A stretch of DNA of 64,000 bases, taken from contig CAQGLR010000001.1 in assembly GCA_948794795.1 (NCBI GenBank), forward strand, positions 62,001 through 126,000. The letters are read 5' to 3'. How positions within the stretch are numbered: position 1 is the stretch's first letter; every line of letters starts with the position of its first letter. Shown piece after piece: positions 1 through 8,492 of this stretch. A program made the position numbers and the translations under genes. Source of the stretch: an uncultured Lachnospiraceae bacterium. GTDB lineage: Bacteria; Bacillota; Clostridia; Lachnospirales; Lachnospiraceae. The notes under the pieces were generated by a model. The model was not told where the DNA came from, searched no databases, and saw only the letters and a list, made by a program, of their open reading frames with translations.

Positions 1-2
1 TC

Positions 3-794
3 CACAATGTATGTGAAATGAATATTGACGCTTATCTTAATGAAGAATATGGTATATATAAATACCTTATGGAACAGAAAAAGAATGGCCGTATACGCCA
101 TCTTGGATTTTCTGCACATGGGGATTATAACGTAATGAAACGTTTTCTTGAGGCATATGGTAAGGATATGGAATTTGGCCAGTTACAAGTAAACTATATT
201 GACTGGTCATTCCAGGAAGCTAAAGAAAAAGCTGGGTTACTGGAAGAATACAATATTCCTCTGTGGGTAATGGAACCATTGCGTGGCGGGAAGCTGGCAA
301 AACTTCCAGAAGAAGCAGAAACAAAGCTTAAAAACCTTCGTCCTGGTGAGAAAACACCAGCATGGGCATTCCGTTTCTTACAGGCTATACCAAATGTTAC
401 AATGATTCTTTCTGGAATGTCATCATTTGAACAGTTAAAAGAGAATATCAAAACATTTGAAACAGATAAACCATTATCTAGTGAAGAGATGGATACACTT
501 CTTGGAATTGTGGATGGAATGTTAAAAGGTGTACTTCCATGTACAGCATGCCATTACTGTACAAGCCATTGTCCTAAAGAACTTGATATCCCTATGCTTA
601 TTGGACTTTATAATGAACATAATTTTAGTGATGGTGGTTTTATTGCACCAATGGCACTTATGTCTGTACCAGAAGAAAAACATCCATCTGCATGTATTGG
701 CTGCCGCAGTTGTGAAGCAGTCTGTCCACAGCAAATAAAGATATCTGAAGCCATGAGTGATTTTGCAAAGAAGATGGAATCATCAAAAATGTAA
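3..794 (+). CDS. Aldo/keto reductase with C-terminal 4Fe-4S domain (5' partial)
   Basis: The reading frame is open to the left edge, so the N-terminal half is missing; an internal Met lies at 18. The visible part covers the end of the aldo/keto reductase barrel (KNGRIRHLGFSAHG, then WVMEPLRGGKLAKL), followed by a ferredoxin-like module. That module has two cysteine clusters, CTACHYCTSHCP and CIGCRSCEAVCP, each fitting a 4Fe-4S CxxCxxCxxxCP pattern. Proteins of this build are common in anaerobic clostridia and are annotated as predicted NADPH- or ferredoxin-linked oxidoreductases of the aldo/keto family; the substrate is not known. No terminator is obvious downstream. Family assignment is firm; function beyond redox chemistry is inference. 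Confidence 0.9.
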   Translation, partial: HNVCEMNIDAYLNEEYGIYKYLMEQKKNGRIRHLGFSAHGDYNVMKRFLEAYGKDMEFGQLQVNYIDWSFQEAKEKAGLLEEYNIPLWVMEPLRGGKLAKLPEEAETKLKNLRPGEKTPAWAFRFLQAIPNVTMILSGMSSFEQLKENIKTFETDKPLSSEEMDTLLGIVDGMLKGVLPCTACHYCTSHCPKELDIPMLIGLYNEHNFSDGGFIAPMALMSVPEEKHPSACIGCRSCEAVCPQQIKISEAMSDFAKKMESSKM

Positions 795-986
795 ATTATA
801 CTTAAATTTTCTCTTGAAATATTGATAAAAATAAAGTAAAATTGCTGGTAGTGTGGTTTGCTTCTAACAGAAACTGGCATAATTATTAAGAGGCTTACAA
901 AAACTGTCTGGATTTAAGTTATTCTCTTTAGTACCAAAGCAGACAGAAAAGAACAAGAAGTAAGATGTGGAAGGGAGAGGTTACAT

Positions 987-2270
987 ATGAAAGCATATGC
1001 AGATATGGACCATAATGAGTTATTATCACTAAAAGCAAGTTTAGAAGAAAAGTTTAAGACAGAACAGGCAAAAGGGCTTTCCCTTAATATGGCAAGAGGT
1101 AAGCCAGGAGTTTCACAGCTGGCTATTTCCATGCCTATGTTAGATGTAGTGAATAAAGATTCAGATATGAATACTTTGCTGGGCAATGATACCAGGAATT
1201 ATGGTGACTGGGATGGTATTGGCGAGTGCAGGCAGTTAATGGCCGATATGATGGAAGTAAAGAAAGCAAATGTAATAGTATGTGGAAACTCCAGTTTAAA
1301 TATTATGTATGATACTGTTATGCGCTCTATGGCAATGGGAGTAAATGGCATGACACCGTGGTGCAAGTTAGATAAGGTGAAGTTTTTATGTCCAGTTCCT
1401 GGATATGACAGGCATTTTAAAATCACGGAATTATTTGGAATTGATATGATACCAGTACCTCTTAGGGAAGACGGTCCAGATATGGACATGGTAGAACAGT
1501 ATGTCAATAATGATGAAGCAGTTAAAGGAATATGGTGTGTTCCAAAATATTCAAATCCAACAGGAATTACTTATTCGGATGAAGTAGTAAGACGTTTTGC
1601 AAATTTAAAGCCAAAAGCAGAAGATTTCAGGATTTTTTGGGATAATGCATATTGTATCCATTATATTTTTGAAGAAACACAGGATAAGATTTTAAATATA
1701 TTAGAAGAATGTGAAAAAGCAGGAAATCCAAATATGGTTTATGTATTTGCATCTACTTCAAAAGTAAGTTTTCCAGGTTCTGGTGTATCAGCTATTGCGA
1801 CATCACTTGAAAATATGGAATATATTAAGAAATTTATGACAACCCAGATTATCGGGCATGATAAGATAAACCAGCTGCGCCATGTGAGGTTCTTTAAAGA
1901 TATAGATGGACTGAATGCACATATGAAGAAACATGCAGATTTAATACGTCCAAAATTTGAAGCAGTTCTTAATATCCTGGAATCAGAACTTACAGGGCTT
2001 GGAATTGGAAGCTGGACAAAGCCAAGAGGCGGATATTTTATTTCATTTGATTCAATGCCCGGCTGTGCAAAAGCTATTGTTGCCAAATGCAAGGAACTTG
2101 GACTGGTTCTTACAGGTGCAGGGGCAACGTATCCATATGGAAAAGACCCTGATGATTCCAACATCCGTATTGCACCTACTTTCCCTACACCAGAAGAGAT
2201 GGCAGAGGCAGCAAAGATGTTTGTTATTTGTGTAAAACTGGCTTCTGTAGAAAAACTGTTAGGTGAATAA
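987..2270 (+). CDS. PLP-dependent aminotransferase, MocR/aspartate-type fold
   Basis: 427 residues, full length for the Aminotran_MocR family of fold-type I PLP enzymes. Visible hallmarks are the N-terminal LSLNMARGKPG segment, VPKYSNPTGITYS in the substrate/cofactor pocket, DNAYCIHYIF (the Asp expected to contact the pyridine nitrogen), and ASTSKVSFPGSG, whose Lys should form the Schiff base. Family members transfer amino groups between amino acids and 2-oxoacids, and some are annotated as aspartate aminotransferases. The ATG is preceded by AGGGAGAGG at a suitable distance. It stands alone, with a strong hairpin terminator right after the stop codon. The exact substrate cannot be read from sequence. 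Confidence 0.9.
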   Translation: MKAYADMDHNELLSLKASLEEKFKTEQAKGLSLNMARGKPGVSQLAISMPMLDVVNKDSDMNTLLGNDTRNYGDWDGIGECRQLMADMMEVKKANVIVCGNSSLNIMYDTVMRSMAMGVNGMTPWCKLDKVKFLCPVPGYDRHFKITELFGIDMIPVPLREDGPDMDMVEQYVNNDEAVKGIWCVPKYSNPTGITYSDEVVRRFANLKPKAEDFRIFWDNAYCIHYIFEETQDKILNILEECEKAGNPNMVYVFASTSKVSFPGSGVSAIATSLENMEYIKKFMTTQIIGHDKINQLRHVRFFKDIDGLNAHMKKHADLIRPKFEAVLNILESELTGLGIGSWTKPRGGYFISFDSMPGCAKAIVAKCKELGLVLTGAGATYPYGKDPDDSNIRIAPTFPTPEEMAEAAKMFVICVKLASVEKLLGE

Positions 2271-2290
2271 TTACTAATAATAAAATTAAA

Positions 2291-2337
2291 AAGTGATATA
2301 AACTATTTTTTATGGTTTTAATAGTTTATATCACTTT
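2291..2337. terminator. Bidirectional hairpin terminator
   Basis: AAGTGATATAAACTATT and AATAGTTTATATCACTT form a perfect 17-bp stem around a short T-rich loop. It lies between the convergent aminotransferase gene and the minus-strand gene at 2383-3270, and A/T runs on both sides would suit termination in both directions. Confidence 0.8.
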
Positions 2338-2382
2338 GGTATATAATTGCATAATAATATTTTATATTGTATATCTATGTTT

Positions 2383-3270
2383 TTATCCTTCTGTAAGCCC
2401 AAGTATAGCTAAATCCATTACTGGACTGCCGGTACTGCCACATTCAGGACATTTATAAGTTCCATAATAATACTGTAGTTTCTTTACACTTTTTTCATCG
2501 CCAAGGATATGCAGTATATTGCTTAAAAAAACATATGTATTATCAAGTGACTTGTTATCCCATTGCCCTATAACAGAGGCAGCAGGTGTAACCACTGAAT
2601 TTAATCCTTCACTTGCTTCACAATTATCATTAATATCATATTCAAGTTCTATGTTTTCATCAAGATAGCCACAAGCTTTACAATAAGGAAAACACTGGCT
2701 CCAGTTACCCAGAATAAATATAAAAGATTCTTCTCTTTTTCCTAAAAATGCTAAAAGGGCAGCACATATATAAGGCAGGTCTCTATTTTTATATTCTTTA
2801 AGCTTGTCAAGTTTATTAAGGAAAATATATTCTGCTTCTTTTTTAAAAAATAATATGCTTTTCTGGTAATTATCTATAATATCCTCTGGGACTTTATCTT
2901 CACCATCATAATGGTTATATGGAATATCTGATGAAAGAGCCATTCCTGCATTAGTTAAAATTAATATCTGCATTTTAAAATCATCTTTTTCACGCCAGTA
3001 ACTATATATCTTTGTTAAATAAGGCAGGGCAAGATAAAGTGCAGGATAAAAAGACATCTGGTGGCTAAGCTGTTGCCATATATTATCAAAAGCAACCATA
3101 TAATCACTGTCACCAGATACGTCAAAAGACTTTTCACTTTCTGGTACATAAGGCTCAGGTATTAATAAACCTTCAAGGTCTTCTAATATATTTCCATAAG
3201 CACCTCTGTATATATCCCATAATTCTGAATCTAAACTGACAGTTTCTATATTAGTAAAATTATCTTCCAT
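2383..3270 (-). CDS. Uncharacterised 295-aa protein with a C-terminal zinc-ribbon-like CPEC motif
   Basis: No family is recognised with confidence. The protein is acidic and largely helical, with Trp/Tyr-rich stretches (WQQLSHQMSFYPALYLALPYL). It carries a CxxxCG pair in the middle (FPYCKACGYLD) and CPECGSTG near the C-terminus, so a bound metal is plausible. The layout resembles helical-repeat proteins found as orphan immunity-type genes near polymorphic toxins, but no toxin is seen beside it. The start is supported by GGAGG upstream on the minus strand. The gene is monocistronic, ending at the shared terminator with the aminotransferase. Function unknown. Confidence 0.7.
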   Translation of the reverse strand: MEDNFTNIETVSLDSELWDIYRGAYGNILEDLEGLLIPEPYVPESEKSFDVSGDSDYMVAFDNIWQQLSHQMSFYPALYLALPYLTKIYSYWREKDDFKMQILILTNAGMALSSDIPYNHYDGEDKVPEDIIDNYQKSILFFKKEAEYIFLNKLDKLKEYKNRDLPYICAALLAFLGKREESFIFILGNWSQCFPYCKACGYLDENIELEYDINDNCEASEGLNSVVTPAASVIGQWDNKSLDNTYVFLSNILHILGDEKSVKKLQYYYGTYKCPECGSTGSPVMDLAILGLTEG

Positions 3271-3483
3271 AATGAATATTATCCTCCATTTTTTATTTAT
3301 ATTTTGATTTTTAACTTACCAGGTAAGTCCTGTAAGATGTACATCTTTTAATAAGCATGCCTGTTTTGCAAAGACCTACTTGGTTTTGGCAGGGATACCA
3401 GACCAGTCCTTGTATTTTTATACTTTATAATTAAGAAAATTCTACCATATTTATGTATAAAAGTCCATTATTTAGAAATGTTT
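3271..3483. other. Intergenic region with short palindromes
   Basis: This divergent spacer holds two small perfect palindromes in a row, CTTACCAGGTAAG (near 3315) and AAGATGTACATCTT (near 3337), followed by a G/C-richer stretch. No known RNA class is recognised. It lies upstream of the promoter of the MATE gene, so it is not that gene's leader; it could be operator sites or part of the 5' region of the minus-strand gene. Confidence 0.4.
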
Positions 3484-3512
3484 TTGACAGTAACAGAGTA
3501 AACTTATATAAT
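3484..3512 (+). promoter_or_regulatory. Sigma-A-type promoter of the MATE exporter gene
   Basis: TTGACA (3484-3489), a 17-nt spacer and TATAAT (3507-3512) form a perfect consensus promoter. The expected transcript would have a short leader of about 28 nt before the ATG at 3547. Confidence 0.85.
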
Positions 3513-3546
3513 ATTATCTGGAAATTATTTCTGGGGGTTATTGGTT

Positions 3547-4947
3547 ATGTTAAGTGAAAAGCTGTTGTCAGATATCAGGAATGGAACAAAGATGACTTTA
3601 AAACAGCAGTTCCAGCTTGTGTTTTTTCTTAGTATTCCTGCTGTAATGGCACAAGTTACTTCTGTTGTTATGCAGTATATTGATGCATCTATGGTAGGAA
3701 GCCTTGGTGCAGAGGCTTCTGCATCAATAGGCCTGGTTTCAAGTTCTACATGGTTATTTGGAGGTGTATGTGGTGCAGTGTCTTCTGGCTTCTCTATACA
3801 GGCAGCACAAAGTATTGGAGGCGGCAGGATAAAAGAAGCAAGAAGTGTTATGCGCCAAGCTGTTATTGCTGCATTTATTTCAAGCATGGTTCTGGCAGCA
3901 GTGGGGGTTATAACTAGCATTAACCTGCCAGTGTGGCTTGGAGGGGCTTTAGAGATACAGAAAGATGCAAGGTATTATTTTTTAATATATGTTTTATCAC
4001 TGCCCGCTGTCCAGGCAAGCCGTCTTGCAGGAGGGCTTTTGCAGTGCAGCGGAAATATGAAAGTACCAGGGATACTTAATACTTTAATGTGTATACTGGA
4101 TGTAATTTTTAATTTTATTCTAATTTTTCCATCAAGGGAAGTAACAGCAGCAGGAATTATATTAAAGGTTCCTGGTGCAGGTCTTGGGGTTGCAGGAGCA
4201 GCACTTGGAACAGCACTTGCACAGCTTGTTATAGCTGTTTTAATGATGTATTTCCTATGTTTTAAATCAGGTATTTTTAAAATAAAACGTGGAGAAAGCT
4301 GGAAACTTAAAAAGGATTGTATATTAAGAGCTGTAAAGCTTGCACTTCCAATAGGCTGGGAGAATTTAATGATGTGTGGTGCTATGGTTGTTTCTACACG
4401 TATTGTTGCACCATTAGGGTCTGTTCCAATCGCTGCTAATTCTTTTGCTGTTACAGCAGAAAGCCTTTGTTATATGCCAGGTTATGGGATTGCCGAGGCA
4501 GCAGCAACACTTTCAGGGCAAAGCATAGGGGCAGGAAGGAAAGAGCTTGCACACAGGTTTGCAAGGCTGTCAGTGTGGTCTGGAATTGCCAGTATGTCAG
4601 TTACTGGTGCAGCAATGTTTTTTGCAGCACCTTTTATGATGTCACTTCTTACACCAGACCTGGCGATACAGGCGCTTGGCGTTTCAATATTAAGGATAGA
4701 AGCCTTTGCAGAACCAATGTATGGCGCTTCGATTGTAGCCTCTGGGGCATTCCGTGGGGCAGGGGATACACTTGTTCCTAGTATGATGAATTTTGGAAGT
4801 ATATGGTTTGTAAGGATTACGCTTGCATTGCTTTTAGTTGGCAGCTTTGCTTTAAAAGGTGTATGGATTGCAATGTGTATAGAATTGTGTTTCCGTGGAA
4901 TGATTTTTATGGTACGCCTTTACAGTGGACGCTGGATGAAAAAATAA
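3547..4947 (+). CDS. MATE family efflux transporter
   Basis: 466 residues, hydrophobic throughout, with about 12 predicted membrane segments in two homologous halves as expected for the MATE (multidrug and toxic compound extrusion) family. The first half has FFLSIPAVMAQVTSVVMQYI and the second repeats the pattern with LALPIGWENLMMCGAMVVS and GYGIAEAAATLSGQSIGAG. These pumps use Na+ or H+ gradients to export organic cations and drugs at the cytoplasmic membrane. An upstream in-frame TTG exists at 3541, but GGGGG at 3533-3537 sits nine bases from the ATG at 3547, so that start is chosen. The substrate is unknown. A perfect hairpin terminator follows. Confidence 0.93.
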   Translation: MLSEKLLSDIRNGTKMTLKQQFQLVFFLSIPAVMAQVTSVVMQYIDASMVGSLGAEASASIGLVSSSTWLFGGVCGAVSSGFSIQAAQSIGGGRIKEARSVMRQAVIAAFISSMVLAAVGVITSINLPVWLGGALEIQKDARYYFLIYVLSLPAVQASRLAGGLLQCSGNMKVPGILNTLMCILDVIFNFILIFPSREVTAAGIILKVPGAGLGVAGAALGTALAQLVIAVLMMYFLCFKSGIFKIKRGESWKLKKDCILRAVKLALPIGWENLMMCGAMVVSTRIVAPLGSVPIAANSFAVTAESLCYMPGYGIAEAAATLSGQSIGAGRKELAHRFARLSVWSGIASMSVTGAAMFFAAPFMMSLLTPDLAIQALGVSILRIEAFAEPMYGASIVASGAFRGAGDTLVPSMMNFGSIWFVRITLALLLVGSFALKGVWIAMCIELCFRGMIFMVRLYSGRWMKK

Positions 4948-4983
4948 ACACCCATTATTTATATCAATAAGTTATGGGTGTTT
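4943..4983. terminator. Bidirectional terminator
   Basis: AATAAACACCCAT pairs with ATGGGTGTTTATT (13 bp) around an AT-rich loop, exactly between the convergent MATE gene and the minus-strand membrane protein gene. Confidence 0.85.
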
Positions 4984-4994
4984 ATTCTCAAGTT

Positions 4995-5615
4995 TTAAAC
5001 TATTATTTGAAATAGTGCGAATAAAATAATAAGTACTAAAGCAATTATAGAAATTGCAAGCAGTATTATAAATATAATAGATGTTTTTACACATCTATGG
5101 TCTCTAAAAGAAAGAAATATTATATCTATAACATCAGCTGTAAAGAAGAACTGTAGTATAGAATGTAAAACAGCCATGCTTTTAGGCCTTCTGCCTGATT
5201 TCTGGGACAATACCAGATATGAAATTGTATAAGGCGACCCAAAGGCAAGTACCAGCCATCCTGCAATACATAAAATAGCCGCTTGTGCAAATCCAACTAT
5301 AAGCATAGGTGGCATTGGAAATAGTATTCCTGAAATAAAACTGCCAGCTACAAGAAACCCTCCTGCAATAAAAAATGGAACCAGGCAGTATTTTACAAGA
5401 ATACAAGAAGTAAACATAATATTATAGTATTCTGGTTTGCAGCAGCGGGCAGCTATAATAATATTTAATATGCCAAAAATAAATGGAGGAAATACAAAAT
5501 AGTGCATAAATGGAATCCTGGCTTCTGTAAAAAAAGATATAAATGCCATATATACAGATATTATATATAATAATGGAAATATGTAAAATAAACGTTGTCT
5601 GCTTGTTTCTTTCAT
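4995..5615 (-). CDS. Uncharacterised polytopic membrane protein, 206 aa
   Basis: No family is recognised. The protein is very hydrophobic, with about six predicted membrane segments: near residues 10-30 and 38-58, two in the middle (FFIAGGFLVAGSFISGILFP and IVGFAQAAILCIAGWLVLAF), and two at the C-terminus (IIFIILLAISIIALVLIIL). A short cytoplasmic stretch, SQKSGRRPKSMA, precedes the last pair. The minus-strand start has AAGG upstream. It is a single gene between a terminator and a structured repeat, so context gives no functional clue. Confidence 0.7.
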   Translation of the reverse strand: MKETSRQRLFYIFPLLYIISVYMAFISFFTEARIPFMHYFVFPPFIFGILNIIIAARCCKPEYYNIMFTSCILVKYCLVPFFIAGGFLVAGSFISGILFPMPPMLIVGFAQAAILCIAGWLVLAFGSPYTISYLVLSQKSGRRPKSMAVLHSILQFFFTADVIDIIFLSFRDHRCVKTSIIFIILLAISIIALVLIILFALFQIIV

Positions 5616-5798
5616 AATTAAATTCCTTATCTTTTATAATTTTGGTAATTATTTATTTCCACAAAGGCAAAATAAAAATGCACAAGTTTGCTTGTATCAT
5701 ACGGGAGTGCCTGTGGACGCTAAATATTCATCCCAAAATCTATTTTATATATGGTATTATACCAGAACATTTTCTTTGTTTCAATAATGTGATAATAG

Positions 5799-6025
5799 TT
5801 TGAGTTTCCCCATTTTTTTAATACACAGGTATTTTGCCTCTGGCAATTCCAAAGTTTTACCACCGGCAGCCGCTTTCGCTTGGATGGGATGCGCAGTGGT
5901 GCATAAAATCTGAAAACACCAGATTTAAGCACCAGCGCCCCCAAACAGCTGCCTTTTGGTAAAACATTTGGAATCCGCCAGAGTAATATAATCTTTGGAT
6001 AATTTAAAAAATGGGGAAATTCAAA
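5799..6025 (+). repeat. Structured intergenic repeat, copy A (complete, with outer arms)
   Basis: A 227-bp inverted-repeat element. The outer arms are TTTGAGTTTCCCCATTTTTT and its near complement ending at 6025. The second arms are CTGGCAATTCCAAAGTTTTA and TAAAACATTTGGAATCCGCC. A GGCAGC/GCTGCC helix follows, and the centre is a 38-nt hairpin at 5897-5934 (TGGTGC...GCACCA with inner stem AAATCTG/CAGATTT). The same design recurs at 8249-8414, 15265-15457 and 51719-51875, with partial copies at 18453 and 24864. It contains no transposase and no coding sequence longer than a shadow frame. It fills most of the 524-bp gap between two minus-strand genes. Confidence 0.85.
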
Positions 6026-6139
6026 TGTTATAATTTTAAGATAGAGTAACTTTACAATACAATTTCCATGCGGTATGGCAGTTACATATATTTATTCAGC
6101 GTTATCGGTATTCATCTTATTCCCTATTACTGTCTTAAC

Positions 6140-6634
6140 CTAATACGCAATATCTTTATATGCAATTTCATCTATTTCTTCATTTATGAAGCAGACCCCA
6201 ATTCCATTATCGTCATAATCTTCACCACCCCATGCTCTTGAGAAAAGCAAATATATACATATAGGGTCTTTTTGATGGAAATCATATCCAACAACAATAT
6301 CTTCCAATGTTACTGCCTGTAAGAGAGCCTCTTTAGTGTTAATTTCTGGCCAATATTCTGCGTATTCTTCTTCATCATCTGGACCATAACTGAAACGTAC
6401 TTCTTCATTATAGTATTGAATTAGTGATTTAATTAGTTTTTCTTGTATGTCATGCCATTTTTCTATAAAATGCCTAAATGCCACTTTTTGTCTTTGGGTA
6501 ATCTCTTCTTCATCTTCAAATACACGTATTGATAAGTCTATAGTATATGTATTACCACCAAAATCTAATGTATGTTTTCCTTCCCAGCTGTCATAATCTC
6601 CATAGCTTAATTCTCCAAATACTTCATCTTTCAT
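6140..6634 (-). CDS. Uncharacterised acidic 164-aa protein (DUF6985-like)
   Basis: A small, acidic, soluble protein with a beta-rich start (FGELSYGDYDSWEGKHTLDF), a helical middle around Trp (FRHFIEKWHDIQEKL) and a C-terminal RAWGGEDYDDNGIGVCF segment. The layout, with an N-terminal strand pair, a helix and a late glycine/aspartate-rich strand, resembles small cytosolic DUF6985/DUF2004-type proteins, many of which are orphan immunity genes of contact-toxin systems. That assignment is tentative. The start has GAGG upstream on the minus strand. No toxin partner is visible. Function unknown. Confidence 0.6.
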   Translation of the reverse strand: MKDEVFGELSYGDYDSWEGKHTLDFGGNTYTIDLSIRVFEDEEEITQRQKVAFRHFIEKWHDIQEKLIKSLIQYYNEEVRFSYGPDDEEEYAEYWPEINTKEALLQAVTLEDIVVGYDFHQKDPICIYLLFSRAWGGEDYDDNGIGVCFINEEIDEIAYKDIAY

Positions 6635-6848
6635 ATATTCTTGCCTCTATTCCTATTATTTCCATTAAGCCAGATACCACATAGAAGAGCAACAAGTCAT
6701 GGTTTGGTTTCTTTGCTTCATGGATATGGGTATCTGGCTCTTGCAGAAATAAAGATTTAATAATATCTGAAGTAATAATTTTATGTTATATAATCGCATT
6801 ATAACATAAATATTATAGTTGTTATAGTTTAAATACATGTAATAAAAC
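6635..6848. other. Divergent intergenic region with two inverted repeats
   Basis: Two dyads are visible. AGCCAGATACC (near 6667) pairs with GGTATCTGGCT (near 6730) across about 50 bases. TTTATGTTATA (6780-6790) pairs perfectly with TATAACATAAA (6800-6810). The second lies about 40 bases upstream of the rtcB promoter and could be an operator or a weak terminator. No gene is seen. Confidence 0.5.
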
Positions 6849-6876
6849 TTGACATAACCTTATTTTCTAATATAAT
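6849..6876 (+). promoter_or_regulatory. Sigma-A-type promoter of rtcB
   Basis: TTGACA (6849-6854), a 16-nt spacer and TATAAT (6871-6876). The predicted leader to the ATG at 6993 is about 110 nt, long enough to hold control elements, though none is recognised. Confidence 0.8.
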
Positions 6877-6992
6877 GGAAACAGGTATAATATTACAAGA
6901 AATGGCAGACGTTGGTTCTGTTTATAATACAGGCAGTTTATAGTACCTGTGGATGCAGGTTTAGATATAAAATTGCAGGAAAGGAGGCCGTT

Positions 6993-8195
6993 ATGTTAGA
7001 AATCAAGGGAAAAATTGGTACAGCATTATGTTATGCAAATATTATAGAGGAAGAAGCTGTGGAACAGATACGCAGGATGTGTGATTATGATTTTACAGAT
7101 GGCAGCAGTATACGCATTATGCCTGATGTACATGCAGGAAAGGGTTGTACTATTGGTACTACTATGACAATAAAAGATAAAGCAGTACCTAATGTAGTTG
7201 GTGTTGATATTGGATGTGGCATGTATACAGTAGAACTTGGCAAGGCAGATATTGATTTTGAAAAAGTAGATGAAGCAGCACATTTTATCCCTTCAGGCAT
7301 GCATGTGTGGGAAGGGCGGCAGGAGCGTTTTAACCTTCAGGACTTGCAGTGTTACCGTACCCTTAAGAATACAAAATACCTTGAGAGAAGCCTTGGCACC
7401 CTGGGCGGCGGCAACCACTTTATTGAGATAGACAGGTCATCAGATGGTACAAATTATCTTGTTATACATACAGGAAGCCGCAACCTTGGCAAACAGGTTG
7501 CAGAATTATACCAGGAACTTGCTGTGGAGTTACATTCTGGCAAAGAGGAATATTTTAAAAAGAGGGATGCACTTATAGTAGAATATAAGGCAACAGGACG
7601 CAGGAAAGAAATACAGAAGGCGTTAAAAGAGCTTGCATGGGAGAGAAAAGACAGTCTTATACCAGATGATTTATGCTATGTTTATGGCAAATATTTTGAA
7701 TATTATCTGCATGATGTTGAGATTTGCCAGCAGTTTGCAAAGAGAAACCGTGAAAAGATTGCAGAAATACTTATAGAACGTACAGGAATGGCAGCAGGTG
7801 AATCATTCCATACAATCCATAACTATATTGATACCCAGAATATGATTTTAAGAAAAGGTGCAATATCCGCTTATAAAGATGAGAAAATATTAATTCCAGT
7901 TAATATGAGGGATGGAAGCATACTTGCAATGGGAAAAGGCAATCCAGACTGGAATTATTCCGCACCACATGGAGCAGGAAGGCTTATGTCACGTACCAAA
8001 GCTAAAGAATCATTAAGTATGGAAGAATATAAACATACAATGGAAGGAATTTATACAACATCTGTTAATGAAGCAACACTTGATGAAGCACCAATGGCTT
8101 ATAAATCATTAGAGGATATTATTGATGTAATAAGGGAATCTGTAGATATAATTGATATTATGAAACCTGTATATAATTTTAAAGCATCAGAATAA
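6993..8195 (+). CDS. rtcB: RNA-splicing ligase RtcB family protein
   Basis: 400 residues, the size of bacterial RtcB. RtcB joins RNA 2',3'-cyclic phosphate or 3'-phosphate ends to 5'-hydroxyl ends using GTP and Mn2+, repairing RNAs cut by toxins or other nucleases. Visible family motifs are MPDVHAGKGCTIGTTM, GVDIGCGMYTV (metal-binding Cys), LGTLGGGNHFIEID, VIHTGSRNLG and, near the C-terminus, APHGAGRLMSR, which contains the His expected to take GMP. The start at 6993 is chosen because AAGGAGG precedes it; the frame opens upstream at 6912 without a site. It lies just ahead of the defence island, but there is no sign of co-transcription, since a structured repeat separates it from jetA. Confidence 0.92.
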   Translation: MLEIKGKIGTALCYANIIEEEAVEQIRRMCDYDFTDGSSIRIMPDVHAGKGCTIGTTMTIKDKAVPNVVGVDIGCGMYTVELGKADIDFEKVDEAAHFIPSGMHVWEGRQERFNLQDLQCYRTLKNTKYLERSLGTLGGGNHFIEIDRSSDGTNYLVIHTGSRNLGKQVAELYQELAVELHSGKEEYFKKRDALIVEYKATGRRKEIQKALKELAWERKDSLIPDDLCYVYGKYFEYYLHDVEICQQFAKRNREKIAEILIERTGMAAGESFHTIHNYIDTQNMILRKGAISAYKDEKILIPVNMRDGSILAMGKGNPDWNYSAPHGAGRLMSRTKAKESLSMEEYKHTMEGIYTTSVNEATLDEAPMAYKSLEDIIDVIRESVDIIDIMKPVYNFKASE

Positions 8196-8248
8196 GTTAG
8201 TATTTTGTCTAGGGCGTATTTGAAATTGCTTTTAAACTGTCAGATTGC

Positions 8249-8414
8249 ACAAAGATTATATTACTCTGGCAAGTTCCAAATGTTTTACCATAAAGCAGCT
8301 GTTTGGGGACGCTGGTGCTTAAATCTGGTTCTTTCAGATTTTATGCACCACTGCGTATCCCATCCAAGCGGGAGCGGCTGCTGTTGGTAAAACTTTGGAA
8401 TTGCCAGAGCCAAT
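8249..8414 (-). repeat. Structured intergenic repeat, copy B (inverted orientation)
   Basis: Read on the minus strand this matches copies A and C: arms CTGGCAATTCCAAAGTTTTA and GGTAAAACATTTGGAACTTG, an inner GCAGC/GCTGC helix, and a 38-nt core at 8313-8350. The ATTATATTACTCTGGC flank is present, but the outermost TTTGAGTTTCCCC arm is missing. It fills the gap between rtcB and jetA, in the likely leader of the Wadjet operon. Confidence 0.85.
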
Positions 8415-8492
8415 AACTTTATGCACCTTGCATCTTTTAATTTTCAGATATGCCATAGTATCCAGAAGATATTTACTGTAGGAGGATTTACC

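Noticed and set aside
3310..3420. Riboswitch for the MATE exporter
   Set aside because: It lies upstream of a perfect promoter at 3484-3512, so it cannot be in that gene's transcript, and no known consensus was recognised.
5720..5944. Minus-strand 74-residue frame
   Set aside because: It overlaps repeat copy A; no conserved protein feature.
8205..8390. 61-residue open frame after rtcB
   Set aside because: It lies almost wholly inside structured repeat copy B, which is not coding in the other copies, and has no ribosome site.
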